NCBI GenBank assembly: GCA_031385325.1
Contig: JANNBJ010000168.1
Location: forward strand, 67,675 to 131,674
Direction of reading: 5' to 3'
From: SYFY01 sp031385325
Lineage (GTDB): Bacteria; Pseudomonadota; Gammaproteobacteria; Pseudomonadales; Azotimanducaceae
DNA: 64,000 nucleotides
In this document: positions 8,739 through 17,486 of the stretch, in pieces
Layout: every line of letters starts with the position of its first letter
Numbering within the stretch: position 1 is the stretch's first letter
Notes under the pieces: model-generated
The model's input: the letters and a program-made list of their open reading frames with translations, nothing else
Database searches by the model: none
What the model was told of the DNA's origin: nothing
Program-made: the position numbers and the translations under genes

Positions 8739-9521
8739 ATGGCACTGCTCACCGGCAAACGCATCATCATCACAGGCGCGGCCAGTGGCATCGGCCGTGC
8801 GACCTCAATACTCGCCGCCGAGGAAGGCGCCCATGTCATCGCAGTCGACCTGAGTGATGACGTCCATCAGACCGTCTCAGCGATTACGGCCACGGGCGGA
8901 TCGGCGTTTGCTGAAGTTGCCGACGCAAGCCAGGAAGGAGACGTGCGCCGGTTTGTGATGGCATGCACAGATCGATGGGGTGGCATTGACGGAATCTACG
9001 CCAACGCCGGAGTTCGAGGTGCTGGCAAGCCGCTCACCGAACTTACCGTTGAAGACTGGCAACGTACCCTGGCCGTGAATACCATCGGCGTATTTCTGGC
9101 TGTGAAACACACGGTGCCTCACTTTGTCGCACAAGGCAGCGGGTCCATTGTGTGCACCGCAAGTGTTGCGGCTCTGCGAGCCAACGCTGGTGGAGTGGAC
9201 TACAGCGCCTCGAAGGCAGGAGTCGTGAGTATCGTGCAGACCAGCGCATATCAACTCTATGGAACCGGCATACGGATCAATGCCATCTGTCCCGGACTCA
9301 TCGAAACCGGCATGACCAAGCCCGCCTTTGATCGTGCGCGAACCCGTGGAACAGAAAGCCGGATTGGCCAGATCAATCCCACCAAACGTCATGGCAACCC
9401 CATCGAGATCGCGCAGATGGCGTGTTTCCTGTTGAGCGATCGCGCATCCTACGTCAACGGTCAGGCCATCCCGGTTGATGGCGGGCTGTCCGCATCACAC
9501 CCATGGGTCTTCCCACGTTGA
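8739..9521 (+). CDS. Short-chain dehydrogenase/reductase
   Basis: A 260-residue classical SDR. The NAD(P)-binding motif is TGAASGIG near residue 13, the NAG-type motif is YANAGVRG, and the catalytic Ser and Tyr-x-x-x-Lys lie in CTASV and YSASKAG. An Asp (VDLSDD) after strand 2 suggests preference for NAD(H). The longer frame starts upstream, but the ATG at 8739 has a GGGGAAG ribosome site 6-8 bases before it and fits the family length. It follows the nucleoside hydrolase after 50 bp. The substrate cannot be told. Confidence 0.88.
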   Translation: MALLTGKRIIITGAASGIGRATSILAAEEGAHVIAVDLSDDVHQTVSAITATGGSAFAEVADASQEGDVRRFVMACTDRWGGIDGIYANAGVRGAGKPLTELTVEDWQRTLAVNTIGVFLAVKHTVPHFVAQGSGSIVCTASVAALRANAGGVDYSASKAGVVSIVQTSAYQLYGTGIRINAICPGLIETGMTKPAFDRARTRGTESRIGQINPTKRHGNPIEIAQMACFLLSDRASYVNGQAIPVDGGLSASHPWVFPR

Positions 9522-10246
9522 ACCGTCACCTGTTCTGCATCGCACTTTGTTTGATCTGGTTGACCGGTTGCGCCAATACGCCGCCAACCACGGCTTCGAG
9601 CACTTCCACGAAAGATGTCGCCGACGAAGTGGAAGGCGATGAGACTCCCCTCCAGGAAGAACAACTCATCGGCGAGGCGCCGGGCGGCTGGGTCCAGATT
9701 GGCGGGACCGTCACCGACACACTGAAAATGGCCTCCTTCATTCCGCAGCCATCGTCCGCTCGCGCCGAGGTCAGCTCAGGCAAATCGGGTGAAAAAAGCG
9801 AAGCGCCCGAAGCTACCGAAGGCTGGACTGAAAAAATCACCTTCGAGCGTTTGTTGGGAACTCCGGTTGCAGATCCGCTCGAGTACCTCGACGAACTGAA
9901 GAAGGACACCAGCGCAGCCTGCAAAGAGGGCGCCTTCTATCCCATCGCGTCAGGGTTGGAGAACGGTTATCCAAGCGCCGTGGCGTTGATCGTCTGTCCA
10001 AAGCAGGCGGTGACCAATACCGGCCAACTGACGATGATCAAGGTCATTCAAGGCAACATCGCCTTCTATACGATTACCCGCTCGATTCGGACCGCACCGT
10101 TTCCGCCTGACGAGAAAGGCAAACCTGTCGATCCGCCCGTCGAGAAGGAAACCATCGGCGGCTTCAGCGTTTATCTGAAAGCCATCTCGGTGTGCGATCC
10201 GGGTCGACCCGAACATCCATGCCCTGCCGTCCAGATCGCAAATTGA
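9503..10246 (+). CDS. Predicted lipoprotein of unknown function
   Basis: A 247-residue protein with a lipoprotein signal (hydrophobic stretch ending LTGC, Cys near residue 23). A low-complexity Thr/Ser/Glu-rich linker follows, then a globular C-terminal domain of about 120 residues with several cysteines that could form disulfides. It starts inside the last 19 bases of the SDR gene, so it is probably cotranscribed. I recognise no family. The C-terminal half (from about residue 110: TEKITFERLLGTPVADPLEY) looks structured. Confidence 0.75.
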   Translation: MGLPTLNRHLFCIALCLIWLTGCANTPPTTASSTSTKDVADEVEGDETPLQEEQLIGEAPGGWVQIGGTVTDTLKMASFIPQPSSARAEVSSGKSGEKSEAPEATEGWTEKITFERLLGTPVADPLEYLDELKKDTSAACKEGAFYPIASGLENGYPSAVALIVCPKQAVTNTGQLTMIKVIQGNIAFYTITRSIRTAPFPPDEKGKPVDPPVEKETIGGFSVYLKAISVCDPGRPEHPCPAVQIAN

Positions 10247-10255
10247 AGCGCTGAC

Positions 10256-11992
10256 CTATTCGAAGAACCCCGCATCACTCGCCATCACCGCATCGGATGA
10301 CGCCGCGATGGATGCTTCAAGCGAGAGCACTCGCGGCAGGAGGCGAGCATAGAAAAATCTGGCCGTTTGCAGTTTTGACTCAGCCAGTGGTGTACCCGCT
10401 GCCGCTTGAGCCATCCGTCCCCAGAGCCAGGCGAACAGGGTCAACGCTGCCAGTTCGAGATAGTCGGTCGCGACGGCGCCGGGAAGATTCACATCGTGGG
10501 CACTTCGTTGCGCCAGACCTTCGGTGGTCCGAAGCAGTCGGGTGACACTGTCGTTGAACGCGCCGCGAAACTCTTCGTCAACATCGCCAGGTGACAAGGT
10601 CACCAGAAACTCGCGCAACGTCGTACCACCGTCCCTGAGAACTTTTCGGCCAATGAAATCCATGGCCTGCACGCCGTTGGTGCCCTCGTAAATCTGGGCG
10701 ATGCGCGAATCTCTGACGAGCTGCTCAACACCCCACTCACTGATATAACCGTGACCACCGTAAATCTGTTGCGCCAGAACCGCAGACTCAAAACCTTTGT
10801 CAGTCAGGAACGCCTTGGCGATGGGCGTCAACAGTTCCGAAAATGATTGCGCCTGCTTGTTGCCCTGAAATTTGGAGCGGTCAAGCTCACGACCAACCAG
10901 CATCGCAAAAGCACGGCCCCCTTCAGTCCAGGCGCGAATGGTGAGCAACATCCGTCGAACGTCCGGGTGAACCAGCAGCGGATCGGCCGCCGCCGCGGGA
11001 TTCCTGGCGCCTGAAGGCGAGCGACTCTGCAACCGCTCTCTTGCATAACGAGCCGCGAACTGCCAGGCCGCTTCTGATGCGCCCAGACCCTGCAATCCAA
11101 CCGACAACCGCTCGTAGTTCATCATCGTGAACATGCAGGCGAGTCCGGCATTGGCTTCGCCGATCAGATAACCGGTTGCACCATCGAAGTTCATGACGTT
11201 GGTGGCGCTACCGTGAATTCCCATTTTGTGTTCGATCGAGCCACTGAAGGCGGCGTTCCGCGCACCCAGCTTGCCGGCATCATCATGCAGATACTTCGGG
11301 ACGATGAAGAGCGAGATACCCCGCGTCCCGCCAGGTGCATCCGGCAGTCTCGCAAGCACCAGATGAATAATGTTAGCGGCCAGGTCGTGCTCGCCACTGG
11401 TGATGAAAATCTTGGTCCCGGTGATCGCGTAGGCGCCATCTGCCTGGGGTTCGGCACGGGTTCGTATGATGCCAAGGTCGGTGCCGGCATGGGCCTCCGT
11501 CAGACACATGGTGCCCGTCCATGTTCCGGCGTACAGACGTGGCAGATAAACCTGCTTCTGCGGCGCTGTGCCATGCGAGTCGATACACAGCGCTGCTCCG
11601 ACGCTGAGCGTGCCATACAGATACAAGCTGGGATTCGCCGCCCAGAACATTTCTTCCACCAGACATCCGAGTGTCTTCGGCATACCTTGGCCGGCAAAGT
11701 CGGGGTTGCCCGACAGGCCGAGCCAACCACCGGCAACAAAATCACTGAACGCCGCCTTGAACCCCGGTGGCGTGGTGACTACTCCATCCGCCCAACGACA
11801 CCCTTCTGTATCCGCGATCCGGTTCAATGGTGCCAGCACTTCTCGAGCCACCCGCCCACCTTCCGCGACTACCGCGCTCAGCACATCCGCAGAAAAATCC
11901 TCGAGCGACGGGATGCCGCTCCACTCGTGCGTGAGGCGAAACACTCGACTCAACAGGAAGTCGATATCACGTTCCGGTGGCTGATAGTCCAT
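10256..11992 (-). CDS. Acyl-CoA dehydrogenase, DmdC-like long form
   Basis: A 578-residue flavoprotein of the long acyl-CoA dehydrogenase group that includes 3-methylmercaptopropionyl-CoA dehydrogenase (DmdC) and several FadE-type enzymes. The FAD/substrate signature is MCLTEAHAGTDLG near residue 165. The catalytic Glu is in IYEGTNGVQAMD, and a roughly 130-residue C-terminal extension follows. It lies 30 bp after a paralogue on the same strand, so the two are probably one operon. DmdC-like proteins are often annotated for DMSP breakdown, but no dmdA, dmdB or dmdD is visible, so a fatty acyl-CoA substrate is equally likely. Confidence 0.92.
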   Translation of the reverse strand: MDYQPPERDIDFLLSRVFRLTHEWSGIPSLEDFSADVLSAVVAEGGRVAREVLAPLNRIADTEGCRWADGVVTTPPGFKAAFSDFVAGGWLGLSGNPDFAGQGMPKTLGCLVEEMFWAANPSLYLYGTLSVGAALCIDSHGTAPQKQVYLPRLYAGTWTGTMCLTEAHAGTDLGIIRTRAEPQADGAYAITGTKIFITSGEHDLAANIIHLVLARLPDAPGGTRGISLFIVPKYLHDDAGKLGARNAAFSGSIEHKMGIHGSATNVMNFDGATGYLIGEANAGLACMFTMMNYERLSVGLQGLGASEAAWQFAARYARERLQSRSPSGARNPAAAADPLLVHPDVRRMLLTIRAWTEGGRAFAMLVGRELDRSKFQGNKQAQSFSELLTPIAKAFLTDKGFESAVLAQQIYGGHGYISEWGVEQLVRDSRIAQIYEGTNGVQAMDFIGRKVLRDGGTTLREFLVTLSPGDVDEEFRGAFNDSVTRLLRTTEGLAQRSAHDVNLPGAVATDYLELAALTLFAWLWGRMAQAAAGTPLAESKLQTARFFYARLLPRVLSLEASIAASSDAVMASDAGFFE

Positions 11993-12022
11993 GGATATCC
12001 CTGAGTAACCCGTAGCGGGGCG

Positions 12023-13792
12023 TTAATGGTTTGCCATCAGCACGGACGCGTGGACCTGCATGAGGCTATCGCCGCCGGCCAGCATCGAATCCCTGTGCGC
12101 ATTCAAACGAGGCAAAATTCGTGCGTAGTAGAAGCGCGCAAGATCGATTTTGCCAGCCAAATAATCGGCGTCTCCACCGTTACGAACGCCATCACTCGCA
12201 CACACGGCCATGCGCGCCCACAACCACGCCAGCATGGCGTAGCCGCTGTAAAACAGATAGTCGACTGCGGCCGCGCCAACTTCATCCGGGTTCTGCATGG
12301 CCTTGCCGCCAATCTGCATGCTGATCGCAGGCCACTCCTGCGCGATGCTTGTGAGCCGCACCGCCATCTCGGGAAACTCCGCCTCACACCGGGCCGCCAC
12401 TTCTGCCAGTTCCGGCAACAGCCGATTCAACCCCTTGCCTTGTGTCATCAGCACTTTTCGCGCCAGCAGATCCAGACCCTGAATCTGCGTCGTGCCTTCG
12501 TAGATCAGTGTGATCCGGCTATCGCGAACCAGTTGTTCGACCCCCGACTCACGAATAAACCCGGCGCCGCCGAAAATCTGCACGGCATCATTCACTGAAG
12601 CAAAGCCACCTTCCGTAAGGAAGCCCTTGACCACTGGCGTGAGAAAATCCAGCAGATCCTGGGCTCTCTGGACAGTCTCGGGGTCTTTCGCCAGCAACAA
12701 CGTATCGACGCACTGACTGGCGAAGTAGGCGAGCGCCCGACCACCTTCGATGAAAGCGCGTTGCGACAGCAGCATGCGTCGCACATCCGGATGCACAACG
12801 ATGGGATCAGCAGGTTTGTCCGGGGCTTTGGGGCCAGACAAAGAGCGCATCTGCAATCTTTCATGAGCATAGGCACTCGACAGCTCGAAGCCTGCCTGCG
12901 CAAGGCTCACTCCTTGCAGACCGGCCCCCATCCTGGCGCTGTTCATCATGGTGAACATGTACTTCATGCCATGCTGCTCCGCGCCGACAAGATAACCACG
13001 CGCTGCTTCAAAATTGAGCACGCACGTGGCATTGCCATGAATACCCATCTTGTTTTCGATGGCACTGCAGACGACCTTGTTGCGCGTCCCATCGAGATCG
13101 AACTTCGGCACCACGAACATGGATATTCCCCGTGTGCCGGCGGGCGAGCCTTCTGTGCGCGCCAACACCAGATGAATGATGTTGTCCGACAAGTCATGTT
13201 CGCCTGCAGAGATAAAGATCTTCGTACCGGTGATTGACCAGGTACCGTCCGCGTGCGCGACCGCGCGGGTTCGGGCAAGTCCAACATCGGAGCCTGCCTG
13301 TGGCTCGGTCAGACACATCGTGCCGGTCCACTCGCCGGTCAGGAGCTTCGGTAGAAACATGCTCTTCTGTTCATCAGAGCCGTGGGTCATCAGGGCGTGC
13401 ACACAACCCCTCGATAATCCCGGGTACATCGAAAACGCCATGTTGGCCGTACACATCAGCTCTTCGAGCATAAGGCCAAAAGTCGCGGGCAGGGCCTGAC
13501 CGCCATACTCCACAGGGCCGAGCAAACCAGCCCAACCGCCGTCGATAAAGGCCCGATAGGCTTCCCGAAAACCCGGGGGAGTGGTCACCACACCATCTTT
13601 CAGTCGACAACCCACCTCATCGCCAATCCGGTTGCACGGACGAATGATCTCTTCCGTGTATCGATGGGCTTCATCGAGAATGCTGTTGATGAACGCCCGA
13701 TCCATCGAGTCGTCACCGGTAAGCCGTTGATAGAGGCCGGCGGCGTCAAATACGTCGTGGATGACAAACTGCATATCCTTGAGTGAAGCCAT
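12023..13792 (-). CDS. Acyl-CoA dehydrogenase, DmdC-like long form (paralogue)
   Basis: A 589-residue relative of the neighbouring gene with the same architecture: MCLTEPQAGSDVG FAD/substrate motif, ITGTKIFISAGEHDL, GIHGNATCVLNFE, catalytic Glu in IYEGTTQIQGLD, and the C-terminal extension. I chose the ATG at 13792 rather than the GTG three bases upstream because GGAG sits eight bases before the ATG. It is the first gene of the two-gene operon. The shared but diverged sequence points to an old tandem duplication with different chain-length or substrate preferences. Confidence 0.92.
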   Translation of the reverse strand: MASLKDMQFVIHDVFDAAGLYQRLTGDDSMDRAFINSILDEAHRYTEEIIRPCNRIGDEVGCRLKDGVVTTPPGFREAYRAFIDGGWAGLLGPVEYGGQALPATFGLMLEELMCTANMAFSMYPGLSRGCVHALMTHGSDEQKSMFLPKLLTGEWTGTMCLTEPQAGSDVGLARTRAVAHADGTWSITGTKIFISAGEHDLSDNIIHLVLARTEGSPAGTRGISMFVVPKFDLDGTRNKVVCSAIENKMGIHGNATCVLNFEAARGYLVGAEQHGMKYMFTMMNSARMGAGLQGVSLAQAGFELSSAYAHERLQMRSLSGPKAPDKPADPIVVHPDVRRMLLSQRAFIEGGRALAYFASQCVDTLLLAKDPETVQRAQDLLDFLTPVVKGFLTEGGFASVNDAVQIFGGAGFIRESGVEQLVRDSRITLIYEGTTQIQGLDLLARKVLMTQGKGLNRLLPELAEVAARCEAEFPEMAVRLTSIAQEWPAISMQIGGKAMQNPDEVGAAAVDYLFYSGYAMLAWLWARMAVCASDGVRNGGDADYLAGKIDLARFYYARILPRLNAHRDSMLAGGDSLMQVHASVLMANH

Positions 13793-14019
13793 CACTGAAT
13801 CTCCGTGGCGGTCCTCTGGTCGAGATCGAACTTGATCCCGGGAGATTGTCGAGGGACATCTCCTGCGGCGGAATCGGGATCATCACAGATACGGAGAGGG
13901 AACGGCTAGTTTTGGTGAGGGAGGAACAAAATCGGTGATCGACCGCTCAATTGCGGAACCGGGCCGGGCGCTTCGTCCAGGTTGCGCGCCAGGAATCTGC
14001 GCGGGCTTTTGAAGCCGGC

Positions 14020-14289
14020 TCAGCCCGTAGTGTCAATAAGCATCCCGATTACGGCATCCGCCGTCTGCACAACCTTGGCAGAGGCTTGCACCTGGCGCTC
14101 ATACACGCGCATGGAGACCAGTGCTTCAGCGGTATCCTTGACCTCGTCCGCGGGCGCGGGCTGGCTCTTCGGTTGATCGACATGATTCCTGCCACTCATC
14201 TGCGCGATATCTTCGGCTGATTGACTGACACCTTGCAGCCCACGTTGTATTCCGACCACACCGTTACTCATCATCGGATTCACGGCCAT
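14020..14289 (-). CDS. Small flagellar rod/hook-like protein
   Basis: An 89-residue protein with the two ends of flagellar axial proteins. The N-terminal helix is MMSNGVVGIQRGLQGVSQSAEDI, and the C-terminal helix (EALVSMRVYERQVQASAKVV then TADAVIGMLIDTTG) is very like rod and hook protein C-termini. The middle domain is absent; a Pro/Gln/Ala linker joins the two helices. Stand-alone short proteins of this kind occur in other Gammaproteobacteria, but the function is not established. No other flagellar gene is in the window. Confidence 0.72.
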   Translation of the reverse strand: MAVNPMMSNGVVGIQRGLQGVSQSAEDIAQMSGRNHVDQPKSQPAPADEVKDTAEALVSMRVYERQVQASAKVVQTADAVIGMLIDTTG

Positions 14290-14459
14290 CTCTTACCTCG
14301 ACTTGCCTTGTTCAGGCATGCACTCGAATTTGGATAAGTTGGCATCCTTTCACTTGCCGGGGCGATCACTGGCGCAATGACCACCTGACCGCCGGACCAT
14401 CCATTACCGACGCCTCCAATGTAGGCACCTTCACACGTCATCGCACGGCAATATCCGAT

Positions 14460-15197
14460 ATGGATGCGCGTTTTGTGCAGCTGCACACGGCGAAAGTGAG
14501 AAGCAGTATTGGCTTTCCAGTGGAGCCGCGTTTGTCCCTCTTCCCTCATTATTGCCTGCTCTGCGAAGTTCGTTTCGAAGGGGTTCGGGATCTGTGCGAG
14601 CACTGCCATGTCGCGCTGCCGTGGAACGACAGTGCCTGTCCACGATGCGGACAGCCGCTGACGAGTGCTGGTTGCATTTCGTGTCGACGACTACCTGTGT
14701 CGTGCTTGCAAACGGTGGCGCCGCTACGTTATGAAGAGGCGATCGCAACCTGGGTACAAGCACTGAAATTTCACAGCGGCTTCCGGGAGGGCCAGGTCCT
14801 TGGCGAACTGCTTGCCACGGCAGTCGAGGGCACACTGGGCAACCGAGGCCGCCCGGATTGCATCGTGCCCATGCCACTGGCCACGCGTCGACTCCTGCGA
14901 CGCGGGCACAACCAGGCTGCATTCATCGCCCGCATCATCAGCAAGCGTGTGCATATTCCCGTCCGGCATCGACTGCTGACGCGAACGCGAGCCACGTTGA
15001 AGCAGGCAGATTTGCCTCGTTCGGCGCGTCGCGCCAATGTGGTCCGGGCGTTTGCGGCGTCCGATGTGACAGGCCTGCACATCGCTTTGGTTGACGATGT
15101 GCTCACGACCGGTGCCACCATGCAATCGGCCACGCGGGTACTCCTGGCCAACGGCGCCGCGGCGGTTGAATGGTGGGTTGCTGCTCGAACGCCGTAA
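14460..15197 (+). CDS. comF: ComF-family phosphoribosyltransferase-like protein
   Basis: A 245-residue protein with an N-terminal zinc-ribbon-like region (CLLC, CEHC, CPRCG, CISC pairs between residues 30 and 78) and a C-terminal PRTase fold with the PRPP loop VALVDDVLTTGATM near residue 207. GHNQA and the RTRATLKQADL patch are typical of ComF/GntX. In naturally competent bacteria ComF is needed for DNA uptake or processing; the enzymatic substrate is unknown. A GTG at 14520 would remove 20 poorly conserved residues and is an alternative start. Confidence 0.93.
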   Translation: MDARFVQLHTAKVRSSIGFPVEPRLSLFPHYCLLCEVRFEGVRDLCEHCHVALPWNDSACPRCGQPLTSAGCISCRRLPVSCLQTVAPLRYEEAIATWVQALKFHSGFREGQVLGELLATAVEGTLGNRGRPDCIVPMPLATRRLLRRGHNQAAFIARIISKRVHIPVRHRLLTRTRATLKQADLPRSARRANVVRAFAASDVTGLHIALVDDVLTTGATMQSATRVLLANGAAAVEWWVAARTP

Positions 15198-15206
15198 ATC
15201 ATGGAC

Positions 15207-15215
15207 TGATACACT
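15207..15215 (+). promoter_or_regulatory. Extended -10 promoter element for srkA
   Basis: TGATACACT (extended TG, then TACACT) ends six bases before the srkA ATG. No good -35 is seen. The expected start of transcription falls on or next to the A of the start codon, which implies a leaderless or nearly leaderless mRNA. Confidence 0.4.
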
Positions 15216-15221
15216 GCCAGG

Positions 15222-16193
15222 ATGAATAGCCCAACCCCATACGCCGGCCTGACCCCTGATCTCATCCTTGATGCACTCGAATCGGTCGGCCTCGAGCCGA
15301 CTGGCGGATTGACGGGCCTCAACAGCTACGAAAACCGCGTCTATCAGGCAGAGATGAACGATGGTCTGTTCCGCATCGTCAAGTTCTATCGTCCCAATCG
15401 CTGGAGCGAAGCACAGATTCGCGAGGAACACGCGTTCGTGCATGAGCTTGTCGAAGCGGAAGTTCCGGTGGTCGCTTCGCTCTCACTGGGTGGGGACACA
15501 CTGTTCACTCACGCAGACTTTCTGTTCACCGTGTATCCGCGACAAGGTGGGCATACACCGGATATCGAAAAGGAAGACGACCTGTCGGTATTGGCCCGGA
15601 CGATTGCGCGATTGCATGTGGTGGGTCGTGAAGCGTCTTTCGAACATCGTGCCGGGATCAGCATCAAGCGCCTGGGGACGGACAGCCGGGATTTTCTGCT
15701 GAACAATAATTTTCTGCCGCTTGAGCTTGAGCGCGCTTATTCAACACTGTGTGAACAGTTGCTTGAGCGCATGCACGAACCTTCCACAGGTACACCACAA
15801 CAACGAATTCACGGTGATTGCCACCTTGGCAACCTGCTGTGGCGTGGTGAAACAGCGCACATGGTCGACTTCGATGACTGCGTTACCGGTCCACCCATCC
15901 AGGATCTGTGGATGCTGTTGTCCGGCGAACGTGAAGATCGCCTCCATCAACTAGGCACCATCGCTGACGCTTACGAGATGTTCGCGGAATTTCCCGCCGA
16001 CTCTCTGCATCTGATCGAAACCCTTCGCACCCTGCGCATCATGCACCACTCAGCCTGGATCGCCCGGCGCTGGGATGACCCGGCATTTCCCATGGCCTTC
16101 CCGGACTTCAACAGCGTCAAGTACTGGTCATCTCATGTTTTGGAGCTGAGGGAGCAACTCGCCGCATTGGAAGAGCCTGCGCTGATCGTTTGA
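15222..16193 (+). CDS. srkA: Stress response kinase A (YihE family Ser/Thr kinase)
   Basis: A 323-residue kinase of the YihE/RdoA family, thought to counter stress-induced death pathways by protein phosphorylation. The N-lobe has GLNSYENRVYQ and the Lys in FRIVKFYRP; EEHAFVHEL follows. The catalytic loop is RIHGDCHLGNLLW, and the Mg-binding motif is MVDFDDCVTGP. Length and motif order match the family. The 3' end overlaps the convergent acyltransferase gene by 61 bp, an unusually long tail-to-tail overlap. Confidence 0.95.
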   Translation: MNSPTPYAGLTPDLILDALESVGLEPTGGLTGLNSYENRVYQAEMNDGLFRIVKFYRPNRWSEAQIREEHAFVHELVEAEVPVVASLSLGGDTLFTHADFLFTVYPRQGGHTPDIEKEDDLSVLARTIARLHVVGREASFEHRAGISIKRLGTDSRDFLLNNNFLPLELERAYSTLCEQLLERMHEPSTGTPQQRIHGDCHLGNLLWRGETAHMVDFDDCVTGPPIQDLWMLLSGEREDRLHQLGTIADAYEMFAEFPADSLHLIETLRTLRIMHHSAWIARRWDDPAFPMAFPDFNSVKYWSSHVLELREQLAALEEPALIV

Positions 16194-17347
16194 TCGCGCT
16201 GCGCGGAGACGCTGGCGCGCTGCGCGGTCACGCAATTACGCCAGACATTGGCGTACTGCAACCACAGCCAAGGCTGCTCATGTGCAGGGCAAGCCTGCAG
16301 CCGCGTTGACAGCGCTGCATCGACAGCAGGGCTGGACGCGGGCAACACGATCGACTCGTCAACCGTATCGCCCAACTCGACTGCAGCTTGCCGATGTATC
16401 GGAAAAAGACGGGTAGCCCGTGCAATGGCTACATCAACGACTTTCGCCAGGTCCTCGACTTCGTCATACACGCCAGTCACACGCTCGCCGAAATGCAGAT
16501 GGACACGCCCCTTAAAGCCCGTCAAACCAAGCGCGATACTGCGCAGGTCTTCATCCCCGGCCTTCTCGTAGTTCCCGGTCAACGCTCTGCTGCTCAGCTC
16601 ATGCGCCTTCATCAAATCGCAGGGATCAAGCTCATAGGTAATCGTCACTGGCAACAGACGAACCTGTGCGAGCCAGTTCGTCAGGCTTCCACCGTCCTTG
16701 CGATAATCAATGGTGAGCATTTTCAGAATGGCGGGATCGGTGTGATCATTACCATCCTTCGCCCGACCCTGACGCTGCGCGATCCAGACAGAATTGCCGG
16801 ATTCCAGCGACTGTCGAATGAAGGCCGATGTCACGGAGTAAGCCTTGAAGGCAGCCTTGGGCGACGTGATGGAACGCGCCACAACAAATGACTTGTTCAG
16901 CCGCATGAGATCTCCAACCCAAGGCGTTGTCACGAGGTTATCGCCTACCGCCGTGAGGCTCGTGGCATGCCCTGCCCGATGCAGCGCCCAGTTGAGCAGC
17001 GCCGAATCGAGCACGATATCCCGGTGATTGGCGATGAAAAGGTACGGCACACCGCGCGCAAGCGATTCGATGCCCGACACGGAGAAGCCGCTCATGGTTT
17101 CGCGTTCAAGACGGGTGAGCAGGCGCGCGACCTGTGCCTGGATATCCGCAATGGTATGCACTTGTGCCAAGCGACGACGGATACCGATACGGGCTACCAG
17201 CATCGCAAGCCACGGACTGAGCCGATCAAGCCACGCCAGACGGATCGCCGCCAGCGCACGCAGCAGCGAGGGATCATCCTGGAGGCGGGCAACAACCACA
17301 GGAACTTCCTCATCGTGGTAGTGCCGGATGGCATCAAATTCAGACAT
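16133..17347 (-). CDS. 1-acyl-glycerol-phosphate acyltransferase-like protein
   Basis: A 404-residue protein with a PlsC-type domain in its middle. The acyltransferase motif is NHRDIVLDS near residue 107, and RQGRAKDGND near residue 188 corresponds to the phosphate-binding loop. The C-terminal 130 residues are outside the core domain and end in a Ser/Ala-rich tail encoded in the overlap with srkA. Related proteins are common in Gammaproteobacteria; the acyl acceptor is not known. A TGTTACCCT extended -10 lies seven bases before the ATG. Confidence 0.82.
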   Translation of the reverse strand: MSEFDAIRHYHDEEVPVVVARLQDDPSLLRALAAIRLAWLDRLSPWLAMLVARIGIRRRLAQVHTIADIQAQVARLLTRLERETMSGFSVSGIESLARGVPYLFIANHRDIVLDSALLNWALHRAGHATSLTAVGDNLVTTPWVGDLMRLNKSFVVARSITSPKAAFKAYSVTSAFIRQSLESGNSVWIAQRQGRAKDGNDHTDPAILKMLTIDYRKDGGSLTNWLAQVRLLPVTITYELDPCDLMKAHELSSRALTGNYEKAGDEDLRSIALGLTGFKGRVHLHFGERVTGVYDEVEDLAKVVDVAIARATRLFPIHRQAAVELGDTVDESIVLPASSPAVDAALSTRLQACPAHEQPWLWLQYANVWRNCVTAQRASVSAQRDQTISAGSSNAASCSLSSKT

Positions 17348-17354
17348 ATGACGC

Positions 17355-17363
17355 AGGGTAACA
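17355..17363 (-). promoter_or_regulatory. Extended -10 element for the acyltransferase gene
   Basis: On the minus strand TGTTACCCT ends seven bases before the ATG at 17347. As for srkA, this places the likely transcription start at the start codon. Confidence 0.35.
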
Positions 17364-17486
17364 ACTCACCATGCCCGCTGAAAGGCTTGCGTTATCATGA
17401 TGCCTTCGTGTGCAGAATCGACCGAGTTCACTGGTCCAATCGGGAGTCCAGATGCTCGGGCGATCGGTCACCGGGGAGAATGATCG

